A stretch of 64,000 nucleotides of DNA from SZUA-309 sp965233675 (GCA_965233675.1 OZ247498.1:2790001-2854000); one strand, 5' to 3'; numbered from the stretch's first letter, positions 1 to 9,385 are shown. Notes: generated from the sequence alone by a model not told the origin. Translations and numbers: made by a program.

Positions 1-32
1 GGGGCTGTCCTGGCGCGTTCGCGATCAGTCGA

Positions 33-2408
33 TCAGTCGGTGTAGCGCTCGTACCTGCCGAGACGCAGGAATTCGGTTTCGCCCGGCGCGTCATCCACAC
101 CGTCGTTGTCCGTCACCGCATAAACGCGGCCGCGGGCATTCACCGCCAGACCTTCGAGCTTCTCCGTCGTGAAGATACTCTTGCGGGAAAGCCTGGGCAG
201 CAGGTCCACCATCAACTGCTTCTCAATGGTGACCAGGCCGTCGGCATCGTCGAGGGAGCGGAAGTCAGCACCCGCCAGGTCTACCCGGAACACTGCCTTC
301 AGTTCCGCTATGGGTGCAGTGGTCGGGCCCCAGCCTTTGTCCCGCTCAATGATGGCAAAGGTGCCATCCGGGAGCAGCGTCAGTTCGGAAAGTCCGATCC
401 AACCGCCATTACCTTCGGGCTGCAGCGGGTAGTAGACGAACGTCCACTCGTCACTGGCAACATCGTAGCGGGCAATTCTGGTCTGCACGCCGTCAACGTC
501 CCCGGCCGCCGGCCAGGCCCGCTGGATGGCTGCGTAGATCACTTCCTCGCCCGGCGCACCAGTCACCGCAAGGCCTTCGAAGCCATTGCTGCGGGCGTTG
601 GCCGCGAGTGCTTCCGGCAGCTCGTACTCGGCCTGCACATCGCCGGTGAACGGATCCACCTTCAATATCGCATTCGGGATGCTACCGCTGGCGTTACCTT
701 CGCTGGCCAGCCAGAAATAACCGTCGGATCCGACCGCAATGCCTTCCAGGTCGAGGCCGGTGGAGGCACCGTTCACCTGCAGGCGATCGACGATCAGCGC
801 GGGCTTCTGTGCAACATCCACCGTGTAGATGAAGCCTTCCGCCAGGAAGGAATCACTCACCGCGTAAAGCGTGCTCGGGTCCCATGGGTCACCGGCAAGA
901 CCGGAGAGTGCCACCCAGCCGATGGGCAATCCGTCCGCATCCGGACCGGAAGCGATCTGCGGATACCGGGATCGGCTGCCCTGATACTTGAACAGATTGA
1001 TCATGGTCGGGATACCGGCGTCGGCAACGTCAGTTTCGGTGGACACCGCAAGCAGGTTCCGCTTGGGGATGGTCTTCAAACCTTCCGGGCCGATGCCCGT
1101 GGGCAGCGTCTGGATCAGTTGGAGTTTGTCTTTGCTCACCGCGTAAACGCCGACCGCATTGGAGCGCTCTGAACCGACAAACAGCAGATTACGACCGCGG
1201 AATGTGCCTGATTCAACTGCCTCCGGCTCCACCCCTTTGTTCTCCGAACGGCCTTCGTTGTAGTGGCCGGCGGACACCAGAAGATGCTCAAACGACTCAG
1301 CGGACTCGTAAACAACCTCACCCTTTTTGTTGAACACGGTGAAACCCCGGCTGCCGCCTTCGTCACCATTGCCGTCCGTGTAGTCACCCTCGTTGGCCGA
1401 GACAAAGTGGTAGCCGTCGAGCCAGGTAACCGCATCCGGCTCGCGCCGCTTGCTCAGTTCGGAGTCCAGAATGATGAGATCATCTTCTACGGTATCCACG
1501 TTGCTGAGTTTCGCGGAACCGGCGGAGAACTCGCTGACCGTCTTGCCGGTAACGATGTCGAACACGCCGAAGTGGTTGTTTTCCTGGAAACTCACCACCG
1601 CGAGATTCTTCTCGTTGATGTCCACGAATTCGGGCTCGAGATCGCTCCCTGCATACGCGTTGGCCGCGATGGTGGAAAGGTCGACATCACGGATGGTCCA
1701 GGAACCCACACCACCTTTGAGATCGACGATCTTTACCGCGCCGGTGGGATTGCCCAGGGCATCCTGGGGCATGCCGCCGATCACGCCGCCACCATCTTCA
1801 CAGGCGTCTGCGGCATCGTCGTCGTCTTCCGGTACCGGCGCGCCGTTGGCTGTGCCGCCGACGCAGATTTCCTCGTCCCGCTCGTTTTCGATCACCACCA
1901 CGGCACGCTTGCCGTCCGGCGCCAGGGCCACTGAATCAGGCTGGCCGCCGAGATCAAAACGGGCGACGATTTTGCGCTTGTTGCGATGGATGACCAGCAG
2001 TTCACCGGAAGGATCGGTGAAGGACTCGGACGTATTCACGCCCACCAGTACCAGCGGGTCCAGAATCACGAGGCTGGTCGGCTCACCACCCACCGCCATG
2101 GTGCCCTGACCGACGGGAAAGTGCGGACGGCGGATATCGACGAAGCCGATTTCCTCATTACCCGCATCCGTGTAGATCAGCTGCTTGCCGTTCCTGGTGA
2201 CATCCACGATTTCGGCCACCGCGGAGCCGTTGCCCTCCATCACGTCGAAGGTGCCGACCCAACGGAATTTCTGATCCTGGAATTTGTGGTAGGCACCGGC
2301 CCCCCCGTTTCCTTCGGCCAGCACACTCCCCGTGCTCAGACCGATGGCGATCGCGGCGCCGGTGGCGATAAACCGGCGAATGCCGGCCGTTCGACTGTTT
2401 TGCGTCAT
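33..2408 (-). CDS. Secreted beta-propeller / esterase-like-activity-of-phytase protein
   Basis: Predicted exported protein of 791 aa. A Sec signal peptide covers about residues 1-31 (arginines, then a hydrophobic stretch ending SVLA). Residues about 45-480 have the repeating pattern of a YVTN/choice-of-anchor-I type beta-propeller, including LAPDGKRAVVV and GPEGLKTIPKRNLLAVS. An acidic loop near residue 195 holds five consecutive Asp and could bind calcium. Residues about 500-785 match the domain named 'esterase-like activity of phytase' (GLDLEGIAVGSDGYFWLASE, EGLAVNARGRVYAVTDNDG). The substrate is unknown; proteins of this type are often tied to phosphate or phosphoester scavenging. The ATG at 2408 follows a purine-rich GGGAAAC site. 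It appears to be transcribed alone. The domain call is fairly sure, the function is not. Confidence 0.8.
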   Translation of the reverse strand: MTQNSRTAGIRRFIATGAAIAIGLSTGSVLAEGNGGAGAYHKFQDQKFRWVGTFDVMEGNGSAVAEIVDVTRNGKQLIYTDAGNEEIGFVDIRRPHFPVGQGTMAVGGEPTSLVILDPLVLVGVNTSESFTDPSGELLVIHRNKRKIVARFDLGGQPDSVALAPDGKRAVVVIENERDEEICVGGTANGAPVPEDDDDAADACEDGGGVIGGMPQDALGNPTGAVKIVDLKGGVGSWTIRDVDLSTIAANAYAGSDLEPEFVDINEKNLAVVSFQENNHFGVFDIVTGKTVSEFSAGSAKLSNVDTVEDDLIILDSELSKRREPDAVTWLDGYHFVSANEGDYTDGNGDEGGSRGFTVFNKKGEVVYESAESFEHLLVSAGHYNEGRSENKGVEPEAVESGTFRGRNLLFVGSERSNAVGVYAVSKDKLQLIQTLPTGIGPEGLKTIPKRNLLAVSTETDVADAGIPTMINLFKYQGSRSRYPQIASGPDADGLPIGWVALSGLAGDPWDPSTLYAVSDSFLAEGFIYTVDVAQKPALIVDRLQVNGASTGLDLEGIAVGSDGYFWLASEGNASGSIPNAILKVDPFTGDVQAEYELPEALAANARSNGFEGLAVTGAPGEEVIYAAIQRAWPAAGDVDGVQTRIARYDVASDEWTFVYYPLQPEGNGGWIGLSELTLLPDGTFAIIERDKGWGPTTAPIAELKAVFRVDLAGADFRSLDDADGLVTIEKQLMVDLLPRLSRKSIFTTEKLEGLAVNARGRVYAVTDNDGVDDAPGETEFLRLGRYERYTD

Positions 2409-2536
2409 CTTGTTTCCCTGAATTGCTGCTGGAACTCCGGGAATTCAAGCACCCTAAGATGACATGTAAGTTATCGAATTGAGCCCAGCCCGCGAAAATC
2501 AGGTGCTGGAACAGCTGTTTGGGTGTCGACCGCCAG

Positions 2537-3385
2537 TCATTCACCGGACGCTGCAAGCTCGTGAAGGGCCGCAACGAGTTCGGAGACCCCGGGCGCCGAG
2601 CGGCGAGCCGCAGCGCCAATCAGAAACACTGAGCGGCGCGGCTTGGGGCTCCCGGCAACCGGATGCAGTGCACCCGAAGCAATGTCTTCTGCTACCAGAG
2701 GACGAGGGAGAAAGGCACTGCCGCCAACCGCGAGCACCAGTCTTCGAGCAAGCAGGGCGGAATCCAGACGCGCCCGGGTGCCCACCACTCTGGGCGGGTT
2801 GGTGTCGCGGGCGGCGCCAAGGGAGGTGCCCCAGTCCACGTGCACGTAATTTTCGATGTCGGATTCGAATGTGACGCCTGCAACTGTGGACACCATCTCC
2901 AGTTCGAAGCTTGTGAGCGCCTCCACCCAGAGATCGGGAGCGCGAGGTGCTTCGTAGACCACGCCAACATCGATGGCGCCATCTCTGGCACGCCGGATCG
3001 TCTCGAGCGTGGTCAGAGACTCGAGCTCGAGTCGCGGGACAACCTCGCCCTCCACCATCGACAACAACCAGTCGTCCAGGTAGATCTCACGGAGGCTCGC
3101 CAGGCAACCCATCGCCAGGCGTGGGCGATCGCCTGCGCCGGCTTCCAGCAGCGCCTCGTTCCAGGTCTCCAGGATGCTTTCTGCATAGGGCAGCAGCTCC
3201 CGTCCTGCGGCCGTCAACTGGATGTTCTTCCGGTCGCGGGTAAACAGAGGATGACCAATCCGATCCTCGAGCTGGCGGATCCGCGCGCTTACCGCGGCCT
3301 GGGTGACAAACAGGTTTTCCGCTGCTCTCGCAAAGTGCCTGGTCCTGTTTACCTCCAGGAAGGTACGCAACAGCTCCGTATCCAC
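2537..3385 (-). CDS. LysR family transcriptional regulator
   Basis: LysR-type DNA-binding regulator of 282 aa. The N-terminal winged helix-turn-helix is clear (residues about 1-60: FLEVNRTRHFARAAENLFVT, then AAVSARIRQLEDRIGHPLFTR). The C-terminal co-inducer domain is shorter and more divergent than usual. It resembles the HdfR-like subgroup in the helix-turn-helix region. No divergently oriented target lies next to it, because the upstream side carries a 30-codon basic peptide gene on the other strand. The effector and regulon cannot be read from the sequence. Confidence 0.88.
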   Translation of the reverse strand: MDTELLRTFLEVNRTRHFARAAENLFVTQAAVSARIRQLEDRIGHPLFTRDRKNIQLTAAGRELLPYAESILETWNEALLEAGAGDRPRLAMGCLASLREIYLDDWLLSMVEGEVVPRLELESLTTLETIRRARDGAIDVGVVYEAPRAPDLWVEALTSFELEMVSTVAGVTFESDIENYVHVDWGTSLGAARDTNPPRVVGTRARLDSALLARRLVLAVGGSAFLPRPLVAEDIASGALHPVAGSPKPRRSVFLIGAAARRSAPGVSELVAALHELAASGE

Positions 3386-3529
3386 GATCTCCTCCAGACA
3401 CTGAACCCTTGAACCATCAATAAATTCTGGTTATCAAACTCCCGCTTTTATTTTGCTTTATTTTTTCAGGCTCAGGTAGAGAATCCCATCGCTCTCCATC
3501 AGGAGCGCACACGAAGCAAGGAGCAGACC

Positions 3530-3622
3530 GTGAAAAAACAGAAACCGAAAACACCATCTCCGGGCAGGAAGTCGGCCGTCAAACCGGCGACCAGCCCCAA
3601 CGGCGCGCGTAAGCGCAAGTAG
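3530..3622 (+). CDS. Tiny basic peptide (30 aa)
   Basis: Thirty codons starting GTG and ending TAG. A strong ribosome binding site (AAGGAG, about 3518-3523) sits at good spacing. The peptide is almost entirely Lys, Arg, Pro, Ser and Ala (starts VKKQKPKTPSPGRKSAVKPA and ends RKRK). Such very basic, unstructured micro-proteins could bind nucleic acid or be ribosome-associated, but no family is recognised. Support is the RBS, the in-frame length and the biased composition. A second Lys-rich micro-gene of the same style lies at 18017-18142. Confidence 0.5.
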   Translation: MKKQKPKTPSPGRKSAVKPATSPNGARKRK

Positions 3623-3692
3623 TTCAATTGCCCCAGAGGCCTGGCGGGTGGCGCAACACCTGACGCACCCGCCTTTGTTCCAGCCAGACGCC

Positions 3693-3902
3693 ATGAGTGA
3701 AAACAACTTCGACGAATATGATGACGAGGAGTATCTCTCCTCTCACCTTGCAGCCCAGCTGGCTCGATTCGAGCTGAAGCAGGAAGTCCATGAAAGAGAC
3801 AGGATCCGCAGACAACGCCGAACGCTGAAGGTCCGTCGTCGTCTGGAGGACTGGAACGACAAGCGCCGCATGCGCGACGAGATCGACTACCTGGACGGAT
3901 GA
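3693..3902 (+). CDS. PA3496-like small charged protein
   Basis: Small protein of 69 aa, taken from the ATG at 3693 (MSENNFDEYDDEEYLSSHLA) rather than an upstream ATG at 3648. The N-terminus is acidic and the C-terminus is a charged helix (RRLEDWNDKRRMRDEIDYLDG). That pattern matches the short PA3496-like family of Pseudomonas and relatives, which databases link tentatively to envelope integrity. It has no signal peptide or membrane segment. It converges with the reductase gene that ends 5 bp away. The function is not established. Confidence 0.6.
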   Translation: MSENNFDEYDDEEYLSSHLAAQLARFELKQEVHERDRIRRQRRTLKVRRRLEDWNDKRRMRDEIDYLDG

Positions 3903-3907
3903 TGCGG

Positions 3908-4906
3908 TCAGCGCTCCAGATTCACGATCATCTTGCCGGTGTTTGCACCGGTGAACAGTCCGATGAAGGCCTCCGGCGCTTTGTCGATGCCATCGAATAC
4001 CGTCTCCTTGTAGGTGACTTCGCCGGACTGAATCCAGCCTTCCATGTCACGCCGGAAATCGTCGGCCATGTTCTGATAGTGAGAGACGATGAATCCCTTG
4101 AGGGTCAGGCCCAGACCGATTGCCATCGTCAGATTGACGGGCCCGGGCGCCGGGTCCGTGTCGTTGTACACGGAGATAGCACCGCATAGCGCGACCCGGC
4201 CGAACGGGCGCATGTGGAATATGGCCGCTTCGAGATGATCGCCGCCGACGTTGTCGAAGTAGACGTCGAGGCCGTCCGGTGCGCCCTCCCGCAGATGGTT
4301 GAGCAGGTGGCCGTCGTGATAGTCGAAGGCATAGTCAAAGCCGAGCTCCCCGAGCCAGGCCACTTTCTCCGCGCTCCCCGCACTGCCGAGCACCCGGCAA
4401 CCTTTGATGCGGGCGATCTGCCCGGCAATACTGCCCACCGCACCCGCGGCGCCGGAAACGAACACGGTTTCGCCGTCCTTGAGCGCCGCGGCACCCAGAA
4501 GCCCCACATAGGACGTCATGCCCGGCATGCCCAGCACGCCAAGATAGGCGGAGGCCGGTGCGGCCAGCTCGCCAAGCGGCGTCAGCTCGCTGGCGGCGCA
4601 GGTCAGAGCCTCTCGCCAGCCATTGTTGTGCTGAACATAGTCCCCTTCGGCAAATCCCTCAGCGTTGGACGCGACCACCTGCCCCACGGCACCGCCAGTC
4701 AGCACCTCACCCACCTGGAAGGGCGGCACATAGGATTTCCGGTCGACCATGCGGCCCCGCATGTATGGGTCCACGCTCATGCAGACGTTCCGTACCGTGA
4801 CTTCGCCTTTGGCCGGTTCCGGCACCGGCGCGGTGACGATCTCGAAATCTTCCGGGGCGGGCATGCCGACCGGACGGCGCTTCAGAACTACCTCTCTGGA
4901 ATCCAT
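3908..4906 (-). CDS. NADP-dependent MDR-family oxidoreductase (CurA/leukotriene B4 dehydrogenase type)
   Basis: Zinc-independent medium-chain reductase of 332 aa, predicted to reduce activated C=C bonds of enones using NADPH in the cytosol. Landmarks are the N-terminal catalytic fold (GMPAPEDFEIV, then SVDPYMRGRM typical of the CurA/LTB4DH group) and a Rossmann glycine motif (VFVSGAAGAVGS). The conserved C-terminal stretch has the form GLTLKGFIVSHY. I use the ATG at 4906 (MDSREVVLKRRP), which follows GAGAGAAA, rather than the ATG ten codons upstream. No zinc-ligand cysteines are seen. It is transcribed alone, divergent from malic enzyme. Confidence 0.88.
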   Translation of the reverse strand: MDSREVVLKRRPVGMPAPEDFEIVTAPVPEPAKGEVTVRNVCMSVDPYMRGRMVDRKSYVPPFQVGEVLTGGAVGQVVASNAEGFAEGDYVQHNNGWREALTCAASELTPLGELAAPASAYLGVLGMPGMTSYVGLLGAAALKDGETVFVSGAAGAVGSIAGQIARIKGCRVLGSAGSAEKVAWLGELGFDYAFDYHDGHLLNHLREGAPDGLDVYFDNVGGDHLEAAIFHMRPFGRVALCGAISVYNDTDPAPGPVNLTMAIGLGLTLKGFIVSHYQNMADDFRRDMEGWIQSGEVTYKETVFDGIDKAPEAFIGLFTGANTGKMIVNLER

Positions 4907-5056
4907 TTTCTCTCTCTTTGTGCGCTTTAAGTTCACTGATTTTTACCACAGATCGAGGAGCGTATGCTGGCTCACCGCTAGTGGCCCAGGCCGCGGACAG
5001 GACAATGTGCGCCCTGCTCTGCTAATCTTCGCCGCCCCTCGAAACGTCTGCCAGCC

Positions 5057-6718
5057 ATGACCAGCACCCTCACCACCAGCCTGAGAGGCCAGGAGATCCT
5101 GCGGGATCCACTACTCTATAAAGGCAGTGCCTTCAGCGCTGAAGAACGGCGACTGCTGGGCCTTTCCGGTCTGCTACCACCGGGCGAAAACACCCAGGAC
5201 CAGCAGGCCATTCGCTTCTACGAGAAGCTGCAGGCGACTCCGGAACCGATCGATAAATATCGTGCCCTGATGGCGCTCCAGGATCGCAACGAGCGGCTCT
5301 ATTACCGGGTGCTCATGGATCATCTGGCCGAACTGATGCCCATCGTCTATACGCCAACGGTTGGCCTCGCCACCCAACGATTCAGCGCCGTATTCGAGCG
5401 AGGCCGTGGTATCTGGATCACGCCCGATCACCGGGGCCGGATTCGCGAAGTCATGGCCAGCGCGGTTGGCGACCGGGATGTGCAGCTTGCCGTGGTCACA
5501 GACAATGAATCGATTCTCGGCATCGGCGATCAGGGCGCCGGCGGCATGGCCATTTCAATCGGCAAGCTGGCGTTATACACCGCCGGTGCGGGGATCGATC
5601 CGGCTCGCACCCTGCCTGTCAGCCTGGACTTCGGGACCAACAACAGAGATCTGCTGCAGAATGATCTGTACCTTGGCTGGCATCGTGAGCGCCTGAAGGG
5701 TGCGGACTATGCAAGTCTGATCGAAGAGTTCGTTGAGGCGTTTTTCTCGATCTTCCCGGATGCCCTGTTGCAGTGGGAAGACTTCCGCAAAGACAACGCC
5801 CTCGACATTCTGGAGCGTTATCGGCATCGCACCCGGTCGTTTAATGACGACATTCAGGGCACCGGAGCGGTGGCACTGGCAGGCTTGTTCACCGCTCTGC
5901 GCGCAAAGGGCGAAACCCTGGCAGAACAGCGCATTGTGATTCATGGCGCCGGTGCCGCAGGACTCGGTATCGCCCGGCAGATCAAGGCCGCCATGCTGGA
6001 AGCCGGCATACCCGCCGAAGATCTCTACCGGCATGTGGCAGCCCTGGACAGTCAGGGATTACTGGTTGATGACCTGGAATTCCGGGATGAGTACAAGCGC
6101 AGTCTGGCCTGGCCCGGCGCGTTCGCCATTGAGCAGGGACTGATAGAAGACCGCTCGCTGGAGGCCGTGGTTTCGGCCTATCAGCCGACGGTATTGATCG
6201 GTACTTCAGGCCAGGCGGGTTGTTTCCACGAGTCACTGATCCGAGACATGGCAGCGAAAGCTCCGGTGATCATGCCCATGTCTAACCCGACCGCCAACTC
6301 AGAAGCGGTGCCGGAAGATCTTATCCAGTGGACGGATGGCCAGGCGCTGGTGGCCACCGGGAGCCCCTTCGCACCCGTGGTTCACGACGGGCGTACGATT
6401 GAGATCGGCCAGGGAAACAACGTTTTCGTTTTCCCGGCCATCGGCCTTGGCGCGATTCTGGCGGGGGCAACGCAGATCTCCGACAGTATGATCACCCATG
6501 CTTCCCAGGCGCTCGCGACCCAGGTCACCGAGGATGAACTCGGCAGAGGACTCCTCTATCCGGATATCTCCCGTCTGCGGGAGGTGACCGCAGTCTGTGC
6601 GGCAGCCGTGGCGGAACAGGCGTTTACCGAAGGGCTGGCGACCCGGGCGCGGCCGGATTCAATGCTGGACGCGGCGCAGGAAGCGATGTGGACGCCGGAA
6701 TATCCGACTTTCGTGTGA
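5057..6718 (+). CDS. maeA: NAD-dependent malic enzyme
   Basis: Oxidative decarboxylation of malate to pyruvate with NAD reduction; cytosolic link between the TCA cycle and pyruvate. The protein has 553 aa, the normal length for the MaeA/SfcA type. Visible signatures are YTPTVG near residue 97, the substrate/metal region TDNESILGIGDQGAGGM, the segment FNDDIQGTGAV that marks malic enzymes, and a Rossmann motif IHGAGAAGLGIA. It ends 16 bp from the convergent lipoprotein gene. No regulatory site is obvious upstream. Confidence 0.95.
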   Translation: MTSTLTTSLRGQEILRDPLLYKGSAFSAEERRLLGLSGLLPPGENTQDQQAIRFYEKLQATPEPIDKYRALMALQDRNERLYYRVLMDHLAELMPIVYTPTVGLATQRFSAVFERGRGIWITPDHRGRIREVMASAVGDRDVQLAVVTDNESILGIGDQGAGGMAISIGKLALYTAGAGIDPARTLPVSLDFGTNNRDLLQNDLYLGWHRERLKGADYASLIEEFVEAFFSIFPDALLQWEDFRKDNALDILERYRHRTRSFNDDIQGTGAVALAGLFTALRAKGETLAEQRIVIHGAGAAGLGIARQIKAAMLEAGIPAEDLYRHVAALDSQGLLVDDLEFRDEYKRSLAWPGAFAIEQGLIEDRSLEAVVSAYQPTVLIGTSGQAGCFHESLIRDMAAKAPVIMPMSNPTANSEAVPEDLIQWTDGQALVATGSPFAPVVHDGRTIEIGQGNNVFVFPAIGLGAILAGATQISDSMITHASQALATQVTEDELGRGLLYPDISRLREVTAVCAAAVAEQAFTEGLATRARPDSMLDAAQEAMWTPEYPTFV

Positions 6719-6734
6719 GCTGAGCTCGGTTGGC

Positions 6735-7937
6735 CTACCGTGCTTTATCCAAGTTATAGATGGTGGCACCTCGCTTCAACTTGCTCACCTCTCGCGGCGC
6801 ATCACCACCGCCAAGCAAACCGCCGCTCATCTCGCCAATAGTTGCCGCTAAACCCGTGAGGCTCCAAGTGCCCACGATAGCGCGATTATTGTGATGATCC
6901 AGATCCACATCAAAACCAAACGACTGCAACGAAACGGGGTGGTCTTCAAACACCAACGCACGCGGCGTCCACCCCTGTTCATCACGCCTGAAGACCCGGA
7001 TTGCACCACTCCCGTTTACTGATGTCTTTTCGTCAACGGGTGCGCTCATGTTGGACTCCCCGAACACCATGGTATTGCCTGCGACAGCGAACGTGGAGCC
7101 ACATTTCCTGGTCGCAGTGTGGTAGGCGCGAGTGATCGTTTCCCGCCATATACCGTCATCGCGTGAGTACTCCTGCACAAAACACTTCCACTTGTTCTTC
7201 ACATACACTCGCCCGTCTTCAATCTGGATTTTCGCACCAAAGCCACTTCTACCCGGGTCCGCCTCCAGAACCTGCTCCTGAATCCACTCACCATCCGGGT
7301 GTCTGCGAAGTACAGTCACTGTCTCGGTACCATCCTCAAGTTTTGCTGACTGATGCACGAGCAGGTCACCTCGCAATGCAATTGCGCCGAGCTGTCCAAG
7401 ACCATCCGCCTGAATCACCTCTGTGGGTAACCACTCGCCTGCACTTCTCGTGACAAGGTGGATCGATGTGCTGTGATCTTTGTTCATCGCCCCAATGGCG
7501 ACAACGTTGGTATCAACAGAAAATAGATCGACCTGCGTAGCCTTCAACATTGAATCTGATATGTAGGCTTCTTTGACCCATTTACCGCCAGTACTGCGGT
7601 AGATATAAACACCATCCATCGATTTGACTGCAATCGTGTCTGCCAGGACCTCGATGTTTGCGTAGCCAGGAATGAAGGACGAGATGCTCTCATCCATTTC
7701 GAGAACAGTATCAATCTCCCATCGCCCCCAGCTGTAGCGGTAGACGACAGCGCAGCGCTTTCGGGTTTGCATATTGATGGCGCCGACGACAGCAACATCA
7801 CCGTCTATCGCGACCGAATGCCCCATGTAGTCGTCCGGCCCAAAGTAATCAGGCGCCTGAAGTTCCCAGAAGCGCGGTTCACCGCAGCCATTCAGGAACA
7901 GGAGAGCAATCGAAACGAATAGGATAGTGCGCCGCAT
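6735..7937 (-). CDS. Lipoprotein with beta-propeller-like repeats
   Basis: Predicted outer-surface or periplasmic lipoprotein of 400 aa. Residues 1-18 form a lipoprotein signal with lipobox LNGC (Cys18). The body carries recurring motifs of the FG-GAP/integrin-like propeller type (GHSVAIDGDVAVVGAINMQT, GFGAKIQIEDGRVYV, FGFDVDLDHHNNRAIVG), in which blade-like segments alternate with descriptive loops. No catalytic residues are evident. It stands alone, converges with malic enzyme, and its upstream region is followed 60 bp later by an IS3 insertion. Confidence 0.65.
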   Translation of the reverse strand: MRRTILFVSIALLFLNGCGEPRFWELQAPDYFGPDDYMGHSVAIDGDVAVVGAINMQTRKRCAVVYRYSWGRWEIDTVLEMDESISSFIPGYANIEVLADTIAVKSMDGVYIYRSTGGKWVKEAYISDSMLKATQVDLFSVDTNVVAIGAMNKDHSTSIHLVTRSAGEWLPTEVIQADGLGQLGAIALRGDLLVHQSAKLEDGTETVTVLRRHPDGEWIQEQVLEADPGRSGFGAKIQIEDGRVYVKNKWKCFVQEYSRDDGIWRETITRAYHTATRKCGSTFAVAGNTMVFGESNMSAPVDEKTSVNGSGAIRVFRRDEQGWTPRALVFEDHPVSLQSFGFDVDLDHHNNRAIVGTWSLTGLAATIGEMSGGLLGGGDAPREVSKLKRGATIYNLDKAR

Positions 7938-8003
7938 TGACTCGTACTCTTGTGATGGCCTGTTGTGTAAGCAGCATACTACGCAACCGGATCGGCACCT
8001 GGG

Positions 8004-8864
8004 TTAGGTACCGCTTCCCCGGACAGTTTCGTTTAGCGTGATCTTCTTGCTCTGTTCTCGTTTCAGTCTAGAACGCATCCTCGGATTGTAGAAGCACTCG
8101 ATGTAATCAAAGATATCCGCTCTAGCTTCTGCTCGTGTTCGATAACGCCGCCGATTTACTCGTTCTCGCTTCAGCATCCCGAAGAACCCTTCGACGAGTG
8201 CATTGTCTGCGCAGCTGCCTACGGCACTCATGCTGCAGGTCAGGTTGTGACCTTTGAGAAAACGCTGGTATTCATCACTGGTGAACTGCGTGCCGCGATC
8301 CGAATGCAACACAATGGTTGATCGATCCTGCCTCTGCCAGAGCGCCATTAAGACAGCCTGCAGCACCAGCTGGCGATCCTGAACAGCACTCATTGACCAA
8401 CCAACCACCTGTCGAGCATGCAAATCAATGACAACACAGAGGTACAGCCAGTCCTCTGCCGTTCGAACATAGGTGATATCGGTTACCCACTTGCTGTTCG
8501 AACTGCTGGCTTCGAAGTTGCGATCCAGGTGGTTCCGCACTGCTGATGGTCGAGGTGCACTGGGCTTCTTTCGCCAGCTCCGGCGCTGCGGAATGCCGTA
8601 CAGTTCGGCCTTCTTCATCAGTCTGCCCACTCGATTGACGCCGGCTTCAACGCCTTCGTCCAGCAGATCGTCGTGAATACGTCTGCGGCCCAGGACACCT
8701 TCGCTGCCTTCATGCAGTTCCCGAATACGCTTCAGCAGCTTCCGGTTGGCTAAAGTGCGCTCACTCAGAGGTCGGCCCCGCCACTCATAGTAGCCGCTCG
8801 GGGAAACACCGAGACGCTCACACATCATGCGGACGGGGAATGCGTCGCGGCAACGCTCTATCAT
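8004..8864 (-). CDS. IS3-family transposase OrfB (DDE integrase)
   Basis: Catalytic half of the IS3 transposase, 286 aa. It begins with an HTH_21-type segment (SPSGYYEWRGRPLSERTLAN) and continues into an rve/RNase H-like integrase core with the DDE residues in context: WVTDITYVRT, LHSDRGTQFTSDEY, and the closing Glu in NALVEGFFGMLKRE. The reading frame stays open upstream of the ATG back through the orfA 3' end. The functional product is therefore probably the OrfAB fusion made by -1 frameshifting. The stop lies within the left inverted repeat region, usual for compact IS3 elements. Confidence 0.93.
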   Translation of the reverse strand: MIERCRDAFPVRMMCERLGVSPSGYYEWRGRPLSERTLANRKLLKRIRELHEGSEGVLGRRRIHDDLLDEGVEAGVNRVGRLMKKAELYGIPQRRSWRKKPSAPRPSAVRNHLDRNFEASSSNSKWVTDITYVRTAEDWLYLCVVIDLHARQVVGWSMSAVQDRQLVLQAVLMALWQRQDRSTIVLHSDRGTQFTSDEYQRFLKGHNLTCSMSAVGSCADNALVEGFFGMLKRERVNRRRYRTRAEARADIFDYIECFYNPRMRSRLKREQSKKITLNETVRGSGT

Positions 8865-8872
8865 CCGGAACT

Positions 8873-9157
8873 TTACTTCTGTTCTCTGGCGAAAAACGCT
8901 GCCGCTTCTTTTAAAAAATCCCGTTCCTTCTTCACCCGAGCGAGCTCGCGCTTGAGCTGCATGATCTCTTCATCCCGGGCGTGACCCTGGCCCGGAAACG
9001 CCTCCTGACCATGCTTCTCGATGGCTGTGCGCCACTTACCCAGCATATGGGCATTGATCCCCAGGTCCCTCGCAACAGCGGTTACTGTCGCACCGGGTAG
9101 CCGGGTAAGCTCGACCGCCTCGCGTTTGTACTCGTCTGTGTACTTCCTTCTCGACAT
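8873..9157 (-). CDS. IS3-family transposase OrfA (helix-turn-helix)
   Basis: DNA-binding half of the IS3 transposase, 94 aa. It has an N-terminal helix-turn-helix (RRKYTDEYKREAVELTRLPG, then TVTAVARDLGINAHMLGKW) and a C-terminal leucine-zipper coiled coil (EIMQLKRELARVKKERDFLK). OrfB starts 8 bp downstream in the -1 frame. Confidence 0.92.
   Translation of the reverse strand: MSRRKYTDEYKREAVELTRLPGATVTAVARDLGINAHMLGKWRTAIEKHGQEAFPGQGHARDEEIMQLKRELARVKKERDFLKEAAAFFAREQK
8907..8919 (-). promoter_or_regulatory. Probable -1 ribosomal frameshift site of the IS3 element
   Basis: On the minus strand the orfA 3' end contains a homopolymeric run, GATTTTTTAAAAG, at codons for D-F-L-K. A -1 shift here joins orfA to the orfB frame, which is open from this point to the orfB ATG with no stop codon. 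The position is where IS3 elements normally shift. No pseudoknot was assessed. Confidence 0.5.
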
Positions 9158-9385
9158 CTGACACCTCCCTTGCCCTTATGGGCCTATTCTAAGGTGTCCG
9201 GAAAAGCGGTACCTAACCCCCTTGTTCAGCGCAAGGAGATCGGCGAACACATGTCTAGCTCCTGCTTGAATATCTGGTTCTGATTTACCCACCAATATCG
9301 CATTGGTTAATTCACGGAGACCCCTAGGTCAATGACCGGCGGTGGACGGCCATGACCTTTCTGCCTGGGTTCACCTTGGGAACTA

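Larger units (their letters stand above)
8001..9219 (-). mobile_element. Complete IS3-family insertion sequence (1219 bp)
   Basis: The element is bounded by 25-bp terminal inverted repeats at 8001-8025 and 9195-9219. They read GGGTTAGGTACCGCTT then CC or TT then CCGGACA, differing at two positions. A 3-bp direct repeat CCT abuts both ends (7998-8000 and 9220-9222), as expected for IS3-type target duplication. Inside are overlapping orfA and orfB in the -1 relation used by IS3 elements for programmed frameshifting. Both ORFs are intact, so the copy looks potentially active. Confidence 0.88.

Noticed and set aside
1263..1934. Frame inside the phytase-esterase-like gene on the plus strand
   Set aside because: Fully contained antisense frame without protein-like features; the minus-strand gene has a signal peptide and domains.
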